A stretch of DNA of 64,000 bases from CBDCZY01 sp965224745 (GCA_965224745.1 CBDCZY010000002.1:744001-808000), one strand, 5' to 3'. Shown: positions 1 through 10,122, counted from the first letter of the stretch. Notes: generated by a model from the letters alone, not told the origin. Numbers and translations are program-made.

Positions 1-437
1 AAATAGTAACTAAATTGGAATAAGATTTCTTTAATTTCTCGTCTGGATTTGTTGGGGCATTATAATCCGACATTACACCCAGAACCGCTGCCAATACCAG
101 AACACACCAACGCAGTAAAAATTAGCATTGGTAGTGATGGAAGAGAGGATGTTAGTCTGACGATTAAGACCGTTCGCCTAATAATAGGGCATGCTGTTGG
201 AAGTGGTGTAGTGGATAATTTTGTTGTTCTTACGCCTGGAGAGAATGAGCCTATACCTGTCGAAGGAGGATTCTCAGCTTGTGCCGAGGGCCCTTTTCAA
301 CCGCACCTTCCCGTTACCGTTAGTATTGATAACGAACATGAACCTTCTGACGCTCATCCCGACTCTACTCTTTGTAATGGTCTAATAATCTTGGAAGGAT
401 TTATAGCTTATAATCCAACCCAAAATTAGGATAAAAA

Positions 438-761
438 ATGACCGAAATAACCACAGTAAAACCTAAAACAACCTTCACCACAGAACAGCGTCTAGACTAC
501 GCTAAACTCATGGTAAATGAAGGATATACCAATAAGCAGGTAATGGAAATATCAGGAGCAGGTGACTCTGCTGTGAGGCGATGGAAAAAGCAATATTTAG
601 ATGAACTCAAAGGTAATACACCTCAGGATAAGCAAGCGTTAACCCCAGAACAACAGAAAATACAAAGCCTAGAGAAGCAATTATGGCGAGCTAAAAGGGA
701 TAATGAAATACTAAAAAAGGCCACAGCCTTCTTTGTTCGAGACAACAACAATCTGAATTGA
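438..761 (+). CDS. IS3-family transposase OrfA (HTH)
   Basis: 107 residues. The N-terminal half is a helix-turn-helix that binds the IS ends (GYTNKQVMEISGAGDSAVRRW region, residues about 31-51). The C-terminal half (residues about 75-100) is a leucine-zipper-like stretch, LEKQLWRAKRDNEILKKA, typical of IS3 OrfA. The run at 713-719 reads A AAA AAG in this frame, the canonical IS3 -1 slippage heptamer. After a -1 shift the frame stays open into orfB, so OrfA also forms the first third of the OrfAB transposase. The ATG at 438 follows the left inverted repeat closely. Confidence 0.88.
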   Translation: MTEITTVKPKTTFTTEQRLDYAKLMVNEGYTNKQVMEISGAGDSAVRRWKKQYLDELKGNTPQDKQALTPEQQKIQSLEKQLWRAKRDNEILKKATAFFVRDNNNLN

Positions 762-1609
762 TTGTTGAAATAAAGAAGGCTTCTCCAGGCTATCAAACAA
801 CAGAGCTTTGCACACTATTTAATATAGCTCTCAGTACACACTACTATCAGATTAATAATCAAATGAGCGATGAAGAACAAGAAACCATAGAACAAATTAA
901 ATTGATAGCCATTGAAACTCAGCATACCTATGGTAAACGAAGGACTCAGGTTGAATTAGCTAACAGAGGGATTGAAATAGGCGTTTATAAAACAGCTTCA
1001 TTAATGAAAAAATCGAATGTCATTGCCATAAAACCTAAAAAGCGACACAGCTATCCAGCGGGAGAAGTCCACAAGAAAGCGGATCATTTACTTAAACGAC
1101 AGTTTAATCCCAGTACTGTTCATACGCACTGGGTAGGTGACATTACCTACATTAAAACCTATACAGGCTGGAGCTATTTAGCTTGTATACTTGATCTTGG
1201 GTCAAGAGAAATTATGGGCTGGGCATTATCAGAAGAACCCAATGCAGAGCTTGCAAAGTCAGCATTAGAACATGCGATTAATAAACACAAGCCAGATACT
1301 CAACAATTAATGTTTCATTCAGACCAAGGGGTTCAATATTCAGCCAATCTATTTGTTGATTATCTTCATGACTTGGATATAACACAAAGTATGAGCCGTC
1401 GAGCTAATTGCTGGGATAATGCTGTGATGGAGCGGTTTTTTAGGAATTTAAAAACAGAGAGGCTGAACTATTTGAGTTTTATTAATTACTCCTCTGTAGT
1501 CAGTGCTGTGACTAGCTATATTAGTTTCTATAACTATAAAAGGTTACATTCTGCTATTGATTATAAAACCCCTCATCAAAAAACCAAAGAAATGAAAAAA
1601 GCGGCTTAA
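758..1609 (+). CDS. IS3-family transposase OrfB (DDE integrase domain)
   Basis: 283 residues from a TTG at 758, overlapping orfA by 4 nt; expression is more likely as OrfAB by -1 slippage at 713-719, since the frame is open from 719. An N-terminal HTH_21-like region (YGKRRTQVEL) precedes an rve integrase core. The DDE triad is visible as D in WVGDITYI, D in FHSDQGVQYS and E in NAVMERFFRN, followed by the YNYKRLHSA motif near the C-terminus. It is full length and undamaged, so the element may be active. Confidence 0.9.
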   Translation: MIVEIKKASPGYQTTELCTLFNIALSTHYYQINNQMSDEEQETIEQIKLIAIETQHTYGKRRTQVELANRGIEIGVYKTASLMKKSNVIAIKPKKRHSYPAGEVHKKADHLLKRQFNPSTVHTHWVGDITYIKTYTGWSYLACILDLGSREIMGWALSEEPNAELAKSALEHAINKHKPDTQQLMFHSDQGVQYSANLFVDYLHDLDITQSMSRRANCWDNAVMERFFRNLKTERLNYLSFINYSSVVSAVTSYISFYNYKRLHSAIDYKTPHQKTKEMKKAA

Positions 1610-1979
1610 AATCCTTCCAAGAAAACTTGACCATTACACTTCCAACTCCTCCGCCACCCGTTGTCTCCACCCCAATTCCCACCACTCCGCCTCCACCACA
1701 GGGAACTGAACTTGATGAGTTAGTTGATCAGTTACTCTCTATACAACCTGAGTTTGGTGTTTTTCTTGATGTAACCCCTGCAGAAGACTGTGGTATTTCA
1801 ATAGAACCTGAATTTATGGGATGTCCGGAAGATATAAGAATGTGTCCTGATGGTTCCTCTGTTGTTCGACAACCACCTTCATGTAATTTTGCACCTTGCC
1901 TGTAGGCAAAAAAAACGGAAAACAGGTACATGACAGGGCTTTTAAAAGGTCGATTTACCCTGTTGATTATATTTGCATT

Positions 1980-2011
1980 AAAAAAACCGGCAACAGTTCA
2001 GTTGTTACCGG
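1980..2011 (-). terminator. Possible minus-strand intrinsic terminator
   Basis: Read on the minus strand, the arms TGTTGCCGG and CCGGTAACA (one G-T wobble) enclose a short loop and are followed by a run of seven T. No intact minus-strand gene lies just upstream, so its client is unclear. Confidence 0.3.
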
Positions 2012-2142
2012 CTTATTCGGATAAAGGAAGCGCTTCAACTTTAAACTAGCATTCCTTTCCATTGTGCTACTAGGGCTATCTATTCATTTTGATCATTAAT
2101 AGGGAGAATAGTATGGTAGTGCTTTACCTTTCAGTTGTAGTC

Positions 2143-3523
2143 TTGTCCAATATGAAATGAGTCTGAAACGACTCCTTATTTCCAGTATAAAATGAGCCTG
2201 AAATAGCTTTTCTGTTCATAATCCACTTTATGAAAATGATTATGAACATCGATAATTTAACCCAAATAGAGCACCTCGAATCCTTTTTACAGGGCAACCA
2301 ATCGATAGCCTATTCGATACCGGGTAATAAAGCTGAGCGGTATCAATTGATCCAAAAGGGACTCGTTAAATTCAACTACCTGTCCTGCAATAAAAAAGAC
2401 AAGGGCATCATTAGTCGGTTTCTGATTAAGCTAACCGGTTATTCCCGCCAGCAGATGACACGTCTCATCGCGCAGTACCGAAAGACCGGTTACGTCAGGT
2501 ACAGCCCAGCAAGAGGCAATGGTTTCAACCGAAAATATTCTCAGCGCGATATTCGATTATTGGCAGACATTGATGAATGGCATGAGAAACCTTGTGGTCA
2601 TGCCGTGAAAAAGCTTATTGAGCGTTCCTATCAGGTGTACGGAGAGAAGCAGTATCAAAAGCTGGCGACAATCTCTGTTTCACACCTCTACAATCTGAGG
2701 GCATCAAAAACCTATCAGTTACAGCGCAGAGACTTTGAAAAAACCAAACCCAGGCAGATCGCCATTGGCGACAAAAGAAAACCACAAGCCAACGGTCAGC
2801 CAGGATACCTTCGCGTTGATACCGTTCACCAGGGCGACCAGGACAAGCAAAAAGGCGTTTATCATATCAATGTAGTTGATGAAGTCACTCAGTTTGAAAT
2901 GATCTTATCCGTTGAAAAAATCAGCGAACACTTTTTAATCCCCGTGCTTGAACAAATACTGGAAACTTTTCCCTTTATCATCAAAGGTTTTCACTCTGAC
3001 AATGGGTCAGAATATATCAACAAGCCCGTAGAGAACCTGTTAAATAAGCTATTGATTGAAATGACCAAATCACGATCCCGACAAACCAATGATAATGCAC
3101 TGGTTGAAGGCAAAAATGCCGCGGTGGTCAGAAAGGTTTTTGGCTATACCCATATCCCACAAAGATGGGCTGCGAGGCTGAATGAATTCAATATCAAGTA
3201 TTTGTACCCCTATGTTAACTATCACAGGCCCTGCTTTTATCCTGAAATCATCACCGACGATAAAGGAAAGCAGTCTAAGCAATACCCCTATAAAAACATG
3301 ATGACACCTTATGACAAACTCAAATCACTACCTGACAGTGAAAAATATTTGAAACCGGGAATAAGCTTTGCGATACTCGATCAGGTTGCCATGGCAATAA
3401 CCGATAATCAGGCCGCTATAATCCTAAAAAAAGAAAGACAGAAACTTTTTAACCAGATTTTTGAACAGAAAATCCAAGCTTAACTATTATGCACACTTCA
3501 GACTCATTTCTGAATTGGAAAAT
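2143..3523 (+). mobile_element. IS481-like element with rve transposase
   Basis: The left end near 2143 reads TTGTCCAATATGAAATGAG. The right end, reversed, reads TTTTCCAATTCAGAAATGAG, giving a terminal repeat of about 25 bp with small gaps. A second diverged copy of the left repeat follows at about 2184-2203 (AGTATAAAATGAGCCTGAAA), as expected for transposase-binding subrepeats. No clear target duplication is visible, so the outer base positions are good to about 2 bp. The element sits at or inside the 5' end of the outer-membrane protein gene that follows. Confidence 0.65.
2230..3483 (+). CDS. DDE transposase with integrase (rve) core
   Basis: 417 residues. A helix-turn-helix N-terminal region (residues about 35-130, including LTGYSRQQMTRLI) is followed by an rve core. 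The DDE residues are D in LRVDTVHQGD, D in FHSDNGSEYI and E in NALVEGKNAA. The overall organisation resembles IS481 and unclassified rve transposases of gammaproteobacteria; the exact IS family is not certain. The reading frame is intact. The ATG at 2230 was kept as the start; a second ATG three codons in (2239) is an alternative. Confidence 0.8.
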   Translation: MKMIMNIDNLTQIEHLESFLQGNQSIAYSIPGNKAERYQLIQKGLVKFNYLSCNKKDKGIISRFLIKLTGYSRQQMTRLIAQYRKTGYVRYSPARGNGFNRKYSQRDIRLLADIDEWHEKPCGHAVKKLIERSYQVYGEKQYQKLATISVSHLYNLRASKTYQLQRRDFEKTKPRQIAIGDKRKPQANGQPGYLRVDTVHQGDQDKQKGVYHINVVDEVTQFEMILSVEKISEHFLIPVLEQILETFPFIIKGFHSDNGSEYINKPVENLLNKLLIEMTKSRSRQTNDNALVEGKNAAVVRKVFGYTHIPQRWAARLNEFNIKYLYPYVNYHRPCFYPEIITDDKGKQSKQYPYKNMMTPYDKLKSLPDSEKYLKPGISFAILDQVAMAITDNQAAIILKKERQKLFNQIFEQKIQA

Positions 3524-4727
3524 ACTGTTGTACTTACATTTTTCATAATTTCGTTACTGAGACAATACGCCAAAAGTGGTTTTATTGGAGTAACAAAAAT
3601 TCCCATTGTGTTTTTCGCCTGGTTATTTGGTATTGTGGTTACAGTCGGTTCAGTACAAGCCAGCGAGGAAAAGTCCAAAGCCGTTGATCGTTTCATGACA
3701 TTGGGGACACCCAAAGGACAGACCGGTGGTGAAGATTTTGAGAAGTTTGAACGTCAGGAGATCAAAACCCAGATTAAAACTTTTATTCCGCCACTGCTAC
3801 GACCCGCATTTACTCAACATGCCTTTGTGCTCCCACCCAATGTTTATAGTGTTTCTATTTCCCATCGGTTTACAGAAATTCAAGGTGATAACGATTTCTT
3901 CAAAAATGGAGGTATCAATAAGGCGACCTTTGGTGATTTCTCTATCGATCGTCACTTGACGGATTTTGATCTCTTCTATGGTTTCGACCTAAATCATAAG
4001 TATTTACATGGGTTTACACTCAGACTCAACATCCCTTATTTCGACACCCAAACCAACGGAGCAGTTCATCCGAACGGCCAACCTTTTATCGGTATAGAAA
4101 ACGCAGGAAGCTCTCAAAGCATTGGCGATGTAGGTGTTTTTCTAAAGAAAAAGCTCATGGATCAGGGTAACAGCCCTTTTGGCTTGGCCATCGTAGGCGC
4201 TGTATTTTTGCCAACCGGCAGCCACGATGACAGTTTTGGCAGCAATGGCCGGGTGACCACAAGAAGGCCTCAACCCCCTAACCTTGTTGCCGCTCAAGGT
4301 TTTGATGCGATTCAAAAAGAAAATGTAGCTAATGGCGTGTGGGGCGATGGTCGATGCTTTTTCCATAACTTTAATGCCGCAAACCGAGCACTGTGCGATG
4401 GTCCGGCAGATGGAGCCGGCGGGGCTTTTGGCGCACCAGCCGAAGGGCCACTATCTTTTGCTCCCGGAGGCGCTAATGCTGACAACCCTTTTGTGGGTGA
4501 TTTCCCGTTTAATAACGGAGTATTTGGACGGTTTGCCGGTGACGGGCGTTTACCTTCCACGTTACAACCGGGCACCGGTACCACCAGCTTCATGTTGGGC
4601 GCATTTCTGACCAGACAATTCGCGCCGGCAAGCCTATTGGGACGTGGGGCAGCCCATTTCGGTGTAAACCATCGGTTTGTTTCAAAACATGATGGCGTCG
4701 ATTTCGGAGATACAACAACCTTTTTTG

Positions 4728-6748
4728 GTATCCCCTATAAATCTTAGGGCATGGTCTCAATCATCGCCTCACAACCTGAACTCTTTTCACGAATCAGCTG
4801 AGCAAGAGAAGGCAATTTAAACTCACCACTGACCCTGTCCCGAATATAGTCGTACGTTCTAACACCTAGTTTTTTCGCGGTTTGACTAAGGGTCATAAAG
4901 GTGTCTTTCACCTCGGTGCCCGCGTCTGACATGGTATGCAAACTGACATCCCTTTCCCGTGCTTGCACACGGGCAGCTAATTCGGAGGCATTGTTATGCA
5001 ACGGTAATTCCGGGTCGTCAAGCAACCGAAGCAATGCGTCCTGTTTCGCCCGTGTTTTGGCGATGCGCTCATCCAGTTGTGCATAACCCGTTTGCGTTGA
5101 AAACAGCGCGTCAAACGCCTTTGAAAGTAGGTTGGCCTGTTGGTCATCCGGAGCCTGTTTGTAAGCCTTTAGCCGATGATAGAAAAGCCAGTATTGGGTC
5201 AGAAATTTATCCAGTGACATTTTGTGTTGCGGAACAATCGGCCGTAGCTTTTTATAATGCCTGCCATCATGTATCCAGCACAAGGCGATATGCCGAGTGA
5301 GTAACTTGAATTGTGGTGCATCATCGCAGACCAGCGTTTCAATCACGGGGATCGTTGTCTGTTCCCGGTAAGCCGCGATGGCACAGGCCTCCTTGATGCG
5401 TGTCCGCTGTTGCGGGCCAGGCTTGAGGGTATCCAGCAGAGCATCAAAAGTGCTTTCGTCAAAGCAGACGCCTTTTTCCAACCGTTTATCCACGGCCTTG
5501 CGTATTTTATTAGACAGTTGAAAGCCCTCGAGCAGGCCAATGGCCTGCGTGTTATAAAGAAACTGGCGCGGCGCAAAGTTCCTGAACACATCCAGCACCG
5601 TCAGACGATCTTTGTGCGGGGTGGTGAAATAGGCCGAGTAAAAGGGATTACAGAGAATTTGCGTGTAATGGTTTTCGCCCTTGACACGGGCGCTGGTGTC
5701 ATCGGTCTGCTGATATGTCGTACTCGCCAGCCCAGCCTCAACAATGTCAGATTTTTCCTGATGAAAATCGGCGTAGCCTGTTGTCCACTGATTGGAAAGA
5801 TACGCCGATGAAATTTCGATGCCAAAATTCTGAAAGAAGTCCAGAATACAGCTTTCCGACAGATTGCATTCGGATTTTAACAGCGGAATCAGGGAGCGGA
5901 TACCGACGCCAAATTCACCTTTCCCCGCCACATCGGCCGGAAGTTGACCCAGAAAGGTCTTCCCCTGTGATGGCGAGTAATACACCTCACGCCGATATTT
6001 GACATTGTTCGTGATGATCTTGATGTCCTGAATGACGACATCTGAATAGCCTTTAAATCGAGCATCCGTTGGCAGGACATTTTTGTTGACGGGACAAACC
6101 TGCTCTCGGTCAATTTTCACCTTGGTCAATTTGCCCTCGCGTTGACGTTTCTTAGGGTTGTTTTTTTCATCGGCCTCAGGGTCACCGCCCACTTGACGTT
6201 CCTTTTCGGACGAGTGATCAGCGGATTCTTTTGTACGGTTACCCTTGATATTCGGCTTGCCCTGTTCACCTTTCAAGCGGTTGATTTCATCTTTGAGCTG
6301 CTGGTTTTCTTCTCTGAACGCCTCATTTTCACCATAAAGCGTTTCTACCAAGTTAAGCAGTCCATTCACCAGGGATTTTATCTGAGGATCAGGGATGGAG
6401 GCCACATCTACTTGCAACGCTTCGATGGCCGACTCAATAGTGTTTCTGTTCAACGATACTTTAGAGGTCTTATGAAGTATAAGCCTATTATATCGTTGGT
6501 TTTTTAGGTCAGATTTTTGCCCATACAATGCGATTAATGGGGGTTGGTAATATTGGCGAAAAGGAATTAGCAAAGCGTTGCGAAAGGGTCTCCAGTCGCT
6601 TCACAAATGGACAAACAACCCGAAACAGGGTGTGGCGGAAATGAACATTGAAAACACAGTTTGTGTCCAAAACCTTGTCAAGTGTTTTTTTACTTTTATG
6701 GCATGTTTTTTCTGGATGGTCTGTTGCCCTAGAATTTATAGGGGATAC
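4728..6748 (-). mobile_element. IS66-family insertion sequence
   Basis: Terminal inverted repeats start GTATCCCCTATAAAT at 4728 and end ATTTATAGGGGATAC at 6748. They are flanked by an exact 8-bp duplication CTTTTTTG (4720-4727 and 6749-6756), the IS66 signature. The element is 2021 bp with a single transposase ORF and no TnpA/TnpB accessory genes. A lone copy of its right end (21 of 23 bp) lies at 50151-50173. Confidence 0.9.
4744..6573 (-). CDS. IS66-family transposase
   Basis: 609-residue ORF, with the real start possibly further in. An N-terminal coiled coil (residues about 75-105, REENQQLKDEINRLKG) is followed by a charged linker, a zinc-finger-like/IS66 N-domain and the DDE core. Catalytic acids are visible as D in TDDTSARVKGE, D in VCDDAPQFKL and E in HNNASELAAR. 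It resembles the subgroup of IS66 elements that carry only the transposase. The frame is intact. The gene runs opposite to the host outer-membrane protein gene it interrupts. Confidence 0.88.
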   Translation of the reverse strand: MLIPFRQYYQPPLIALYGQKSDLKNQRYNRLILHKTSKVSLNRNTIESAIEALQVDVASIPDPQIKSLVNGLLNLVETLYGENEAFREENQQLKDEINRLKGEQGKPNIKGNRTKESADHSSEKERQVGGDPEADEKNNPKKRQREGKLTKVKIDREQVCPVNKNVLPTDARFKGYSDVVIQDIKIITNNVKYRREVYYSPSQGKTFLGQLPADVAGKGEFGVGIRSLIPLLKSECNLSESCILDFFQNFGIEISSAYLSNQWTTGYADFHQEKSDIVEAGLASTTYQQTDDTSARVKGENHYTQILCNPFYSAYFTTPHKDRLTVLDVFRNFAPRQFLYNTQAIGLLEGFQLSNKIRKAVDKRLEKGVCFDESTFDALLDTLKPGPQQRTRIKEACAIAAYREQTTIPVIETLVCDDAPQFKLLTRHIALCWIHDGRHYKKLRPIVPQHKMSLDKFLTQYWLFYHRLKAYKQAPDDQQANLLSKAFDALFSTQTGYAQLDERIAKTRAKQDALLRLLDDPELPLHNNASELAARVQARERDVSLHTMSDAGTEVKDTFMTLSQTAKKLGVRTYDYIRDRVSGEFKLPSLAQLIREKSSGCEAMIETMP

Positions 6749-7147
6749 CTTTTTTGCTTCACTGGTAAAACCCGTTTACGGTGATTTCCTGTCCTTTGAT
6801 TTCTCTTTTGTCGGTTTTTACCACCAGAGCGACTCTTATGACGGGAAAATTCCTGAACCGGAGATCCATACGTGCGATACAGACGATATTACCAATTCGG
6901 TGAATGGATGCACGCAAGCAGGTGATGATGTTTTTATTTTCGACGTTGCTAATCGCCCTTCCTTTTCTGCCGGCTTCACCGGCATGATTGCACCCTCTCT
7001 AATTTTTAGCCCGGATCCTCAATTTCGCATGACGCTTTCCGGACTTTTTCGCGTCGTAGATCCGTATTTGGGCCCGGCTCCTCCCTGGGTAGTTCGAGCT
7101 GCACTGGAATATACGTTCTAGTTTTATTTCGTTTGAGGAGAAATATC

Positions 7148-9931
7148 ATGACAAATATAAAACACCACCATTTTTGGTTCTTCTTTGCACTATTAAGCAC
7201 AATTATTATGTCAGGCAGCGCCTCAGCAAAAAATCTGCTTTACACACCCGATGGCCGGGTGCTTGATCTTAAAGGCGGCGTGACACAACCCGATTTAAGT
7301 CAGTATCGATCACCACTGGAAAGCAAGGTGGTAGACCGTCGCTTCTATACCAATGAAGCGACATTCATGGCCAACGAAAGCTTCAAATTTGGTATGGAAG
7401 GTTACAACGATCTGGTTAAAGGCGCTTACCCGGTCGCTTACCGAAGAGCCTTTCAATGGGTTACTGCAAGAGAAATGTATTTTTATGCCCGCTATCTTCT
7501 TGATTTTATCGGAGGACGAGGTCATGCAGGTATCCACATGCTGCACGGCCCTTACTGGACTATGCAAGCCGATCGACACTCTGCTTACAACCAATACCGA
7601 CGCGATCGAGCCGAACGAAAGTTCTCAAATAAAGATATCTTGCTAGGATTCTACTTACCGATGGTTTATCAGCGCACCGGTTTTCCCAGAGTGTTCGAAG
7701 ATCTGCAGCTCACTTATCTGCAATATCAATCTGTAGACCCACATTTTACCGGCGAACTGGATAACTCCGACAGCTTTGAAGATGTAATGAGCGGAAAAAA
7801 GGGAGGATGGGGGCAACCCAATGCCTATTTTAACGACCACCCTCAACGGTTTGATCACGATAAAATGGATACTACTTTTGATCTAGGAGGTATTGCCCAG
7901 TTCGTAAAACGCAGGGCGCAATGGGCGGATCTATTTTTTCATAGTAATCATGAAGAAGAATCAGAAATTTCCAGAGGCGTTAAAGTTACCATGCTTGGCA
8001 ATGACGCGGAAGAAGGTATGCGGGGCTGGGGGTTGTCCATGGCCGCATTTAATGCGATCTTGGCGGTTAAGTCAACGATGTTTACCGATGGCGAAAAACT
8101 GTTAGGCATCAATCCGGCGACCTACGATCCAAAGCAGGGTTTGCGCTACATCCCACACAAAATTGAACCAAATATCTTTTGGGTGGGTGATTTGCCAGAA
8201 CGGAACTGGTCGCTAGATCTTAAAGATAATACCAGCCAGCTTTGGGATCAAGCATCATGGATTTGGGGAACCACGGCCTATGCGACCACCGCTCATCGTC
8301 GCTCCGATGCTTTTACCGATAATCCGCCCGTCGATGGCGGAATGATAGAACGCAGTACGGGAGTAGTCGCTGAAGCCATGGCTAATTTAGTCTTTAAGAA
8401 TGTCCAGGCCATGCATACTGCCGATGGAATTTTGGTCTCCCAATGGACCCCGGGAAATGGCGTAGGAGATAGTGTTACGATGCGTGATATCACCATGATG
8501 ATAGTCGCCCTTCGGGATATGGAGCAAAGTTGGGACGTCATAGATAAATATCCGGAAATAGCTCGACACGCCCGTGCATTGCTTGAAAAAAATGCCCGCT
8601 TTTTGTTGAACGTACAACAAGCAGATGGCTCATTCCACGAGGCTTACGAAGTTCCGAGCGGAAAAGCCATAGGAGTGAGTGATGTTAGCGCTTCCCAATG
8701 GGCCGGTATTCGAGCCTTACTGGCGGGTTATTTCACCACCAAAGATCAGGAATTTCTCAGTGCTGCCCGCAAAACCTTCAATTTGCTAAATCAGAGTTAT
8801 TGGGTCGAGAAGCAAGGGGTTTATCGAAGCCGAAAAAATGACGATACCGTGATTGTCACCCCCTATGATATCGGTATTACATTGTCGGGTATGCGGGAAA
8901 TGCTGTTAGCTACTCCCACTTACTTGGCTGATGACCAGATAGAAAGGGCCACCCGATGGTGGATACAAACTGTCAACCAAAGTGGTGCGATGCAAGCGGA
9001 GACCAACCGAACCGGCGAAATTTATACGGGGTTTATCACCGGCGACGATGATGGAGATGGTATTCCCGCAGCGAGTAAAGCCGATGGAAATTATGGCGTA
9101 GCCCCCATCATAGCGGGTAAGGTTGTGATTAACGTTGGTGAAAATGGAAATGAGTCATTTACTGATTATCCGGGGGAACGCCACAATCCAAATCAATTGA
9201 ATTCTGTTCGGATGCATTACGAATCGCCAAGTAACCCACGGCAGACTACCCTTCTTCCCCTCACAAATAAAACGATCCCAGATTTAGTGGATAGGAAACC
9301 CATGACCCGCGAAGACGGAACCACGATTCCATTACAACCGAGCAAACCCATCAAGGTTGGACTGGGAACAGCGTTAAACCTGACAGGACGACAAATCTAT
9401 GAGGCAAACTGCATGCAATGTCATGGGCAACATGGGGAAGGAATAGACGGGCTTCCCCTCAAAAAAATGAGTGCTTCACCTCATGCGGTTATGGCAACTA
9501 TTACGACCAATGGCATATTTAATGGTTTTATGCCGCCTTGGGGCGTGGGCAACAGTGATGAAGTGGGTGGCGCGCTAACAAAAGCAGAAATCGATAAGAT
9601 AGTAGCCTATGTCCAAAGTAAACAATTCAAGTTGAACTACGAAAAATCCCAGCGAGGAGAGGTTGTTGCGAATGCCTTGCCGAAAGACGTGTGGTTTTAT
9701 TTATCCCGCGAAAACGTTGCCGCCAAGGGTGCGAAAATCTCCGATGGGGATGATGTGAGACGATTTTATAGGAAACACATCAACCCTGCTAAGATAGAAG
9801 CCGCGTTTTCAGAAAGTATTAAACGTGTTAAACCGGACTCAGACTTAACGACTTCTGACGGGAAGGCAGAGTTGTACCCTCATTTTCAACGGGTCGTCGA
9901 TAAGGTATCATTAATTGGAAGCAAGAAATAG
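7148..9931 (+). CDS. Large exported protein with C-terminal cytochrome c domain
   Basis: 927 residues from the ATG at 7148, chosen over an upstream TTG because GAGGAGA lies 6 nt before it. A signal peptide ends ...GSASA-KN (about residue 27). Residues about 30-690 are a long, mostly helical, aromatic-rich region of unknown family; an EF-hand-like acidic stretch GDDDGDGIP lies near residue 640. The heme motif CMQCH is at residues 755-759 with a plausible axial Met in GFMPPWG, so a monoheme class I cytochrome c forms the C-terminal part. The gene follows the outer-membrane barrel gene by 26 nt, suggesting co-transcription and a periplasmic electron-transfer role. The substrate of the N-terminal region is not predictable. 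Confidence 0.75.
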   Translation: MTNIKHHHFWFFFALLSTIIMSGSASAKNLLYTPDGRVLDLKGGVTQPDLSQYRSPLESKVVDRRFYTNEATFMANESFKFGMEGYNDLVKGAYPVAYRRAFQWVTAREMYFYARYLLDFIGGRGHAGIHMLHGPYWTMQADRHSAYNQYRRDRAERKFSNKDILLGFYLPMVYQRTGFPRVFEDLQLTYLQYQSVDPHFTGELDNSDSFEDVMSGKKGGWGQPNAYFNDHPQRFDHDKMDTTFDLGGIAQFVKRRAQWADLFFHSNHEEESEISRGVKVTMLGNDAEEGMRGWGLSMAAFNAILAVKSTMFTDGEKLLGINPATYDPKQGLRYIPHKIEPNIFWVGDLPERNWSLDLKDNTSQLWDQASWIWGTTAYATTAHRRSDAFTDNPPVDGGMIERSTGVVAEAMANLVFKNVQAMHTADGILVSQWTPGNGVGDSVTMRDITMMIVALRDMEQSWDVIDKYPEIARHARALLEKNARFLLNVQQADGSFHEAYEVPSGKAIGVSDVSASQWAGIRALLAGYFTTKDQEFLSAARKTFNLLNQSYWVEKQGVYRSRKNDDTVIVTPYDIGITLSGMREMLLATPTYLADDQIERATRWWIQTVNQSGAMQAETNRTGEIYTGFITGDDDGDGIPAASKADGNYGVAPIIAGKVVINVGENGNESFTDYPGERHNPNQLNSVRMHYESPSNPRQTTLLPLTNKTIPDLVDRKPMTREDGTTIPLQPSKPIKVGLGTALNLTGRQIYEANCMQCHGQHGEGIDGLPLKKMSASPHAVMATITTNGIFNGFMPPWGVGNSDEVGGALTKAEIDKIVAYVQSKQFKLNYEKSQRGEVVANALPKDVWFYLSRENVAAKGAKISDGDDVRRFYRKHINPAKIEAAFSESIKRVKPDSDLTTSDGKAELYPHFQRVVDKVSLIGSKK

Positions 9932-9961
9932 AGCTCTAAGCCCCAAACGTTTAATTCCCGT

Positions 9962-10006
9962 CGTGAGGGGGCTTTAGCCGCGAAATCCCGGCTAAAGCCT
10001 CCCACG
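9962..10006. repeat. REP-like long hairpin
   Basis: The arms at 9962-9980 and 9989-10006 share GGCTTTAGCCG / CGGCTAAAGCC exactly and extend outward with one bulge (CGTGAGG/CCCACG). It resembles REP palindromes of gammaproteobacteria. It lies 31 nt after the cytochrome fusion gene and could shield its mRNA 3' end; no T run follows, so it is not a classical terminator. Confidence 0.5.
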
Positions 10007-10122
10007 AAGGTTTCTACAAACTCCATATGATCAGGTATTCGAAAATTGTTCCCAGAAATCATTTGATCTAGAAACCATGAGCAACTGCATTTCCAGGTTT
10101 AAGTGGGGGAATACGAAACCTC

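Larger units (their letters stand above)
373..1638 (+). mobile_element. IS3-family insertion sequence, complete
   Basis: The ends are imperfect inverted repeats of about 30 bp starting TGTAATGGTC at 373 and ending GACCATTACA at 1638. They are flanked by a 3-bp direct repeat CTT, the usual IS3 target duplication. The element is 1266 bp and carries overlapping orfA and orfB. A 21-bp match to its left end (373-393) recurs at 21926-21946 inside a methylase gene, which suggests this element or a relative also moved there. Confidence 0.9.
49..1905 (+). pseudogene. Unknown protein with Pro linker and Cys motif, split by IS3
   Basis: Two coding pieces flank the IS3 element at 373-1638. Removing the element and one copy of its CTT target duplication (370-372 and 1639-1641) joins the halves in frame into one ORF of about 195 residues. 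The reconstructed product has an acidic N-terminal part of about 108 residues, a Pro/Thr linker exactly at the insertion point, and a C-terminal cysteine motif (CPEDIRMCPDGS followed by two further Cys). That tail resembles small Cys motifs of bacterial secreted proteins, but I do not recognise a family and no function is assigned. The left piece opens with TTG at 49 and is open back to a stop at 7-9, so the true start is uncertain and may have been lost. Confidence 0.6.
3461..7121 (+). pseudogene. Outer-membrane beta-barrel protein (transporter/MetA-like), split by IS66
   Basis: The coding pieces at 3461-4727 and 6757-7121 are separated by an IS66 element. Deleting the element and one CTTTTTTG duplication restores the frame (...TTTFF then ASLVKPVYGD) to about 500 residues after the signal peptide. 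A hydrophobic segment ending GSVQA-SEE (about 3590-3665) looks like a signal peptide. The body is rich in alternating aromatic/polar strands (FTLRLNIPYFDT, GVFLKKKLMD, GLAIVGAVFLPTG) and ends in the aromatic residue F (LEYTF), as outer-membrane barrels do. It recalls the putative MetA-pathway phenol-degradation transporter family. The start is unclear: the IS481-like element ends at about 3522, and an ATG at 2113 with a good Shine-Dalgarno may be the original start. It heads the putative redox module continuing at 7148. Confidence 0.65.

Noticed and set aside
4312..4610. Overlapping ORFs on both strands inside the barrel gene
   Set aside because: They are frame shadows of the barrel protein, whose sequence is continuous across the IS66 element.
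5311..5811. 166-codon ORF antisense to the IS66 transposase
   Set aside because: Shadow of the transposase; no domain.
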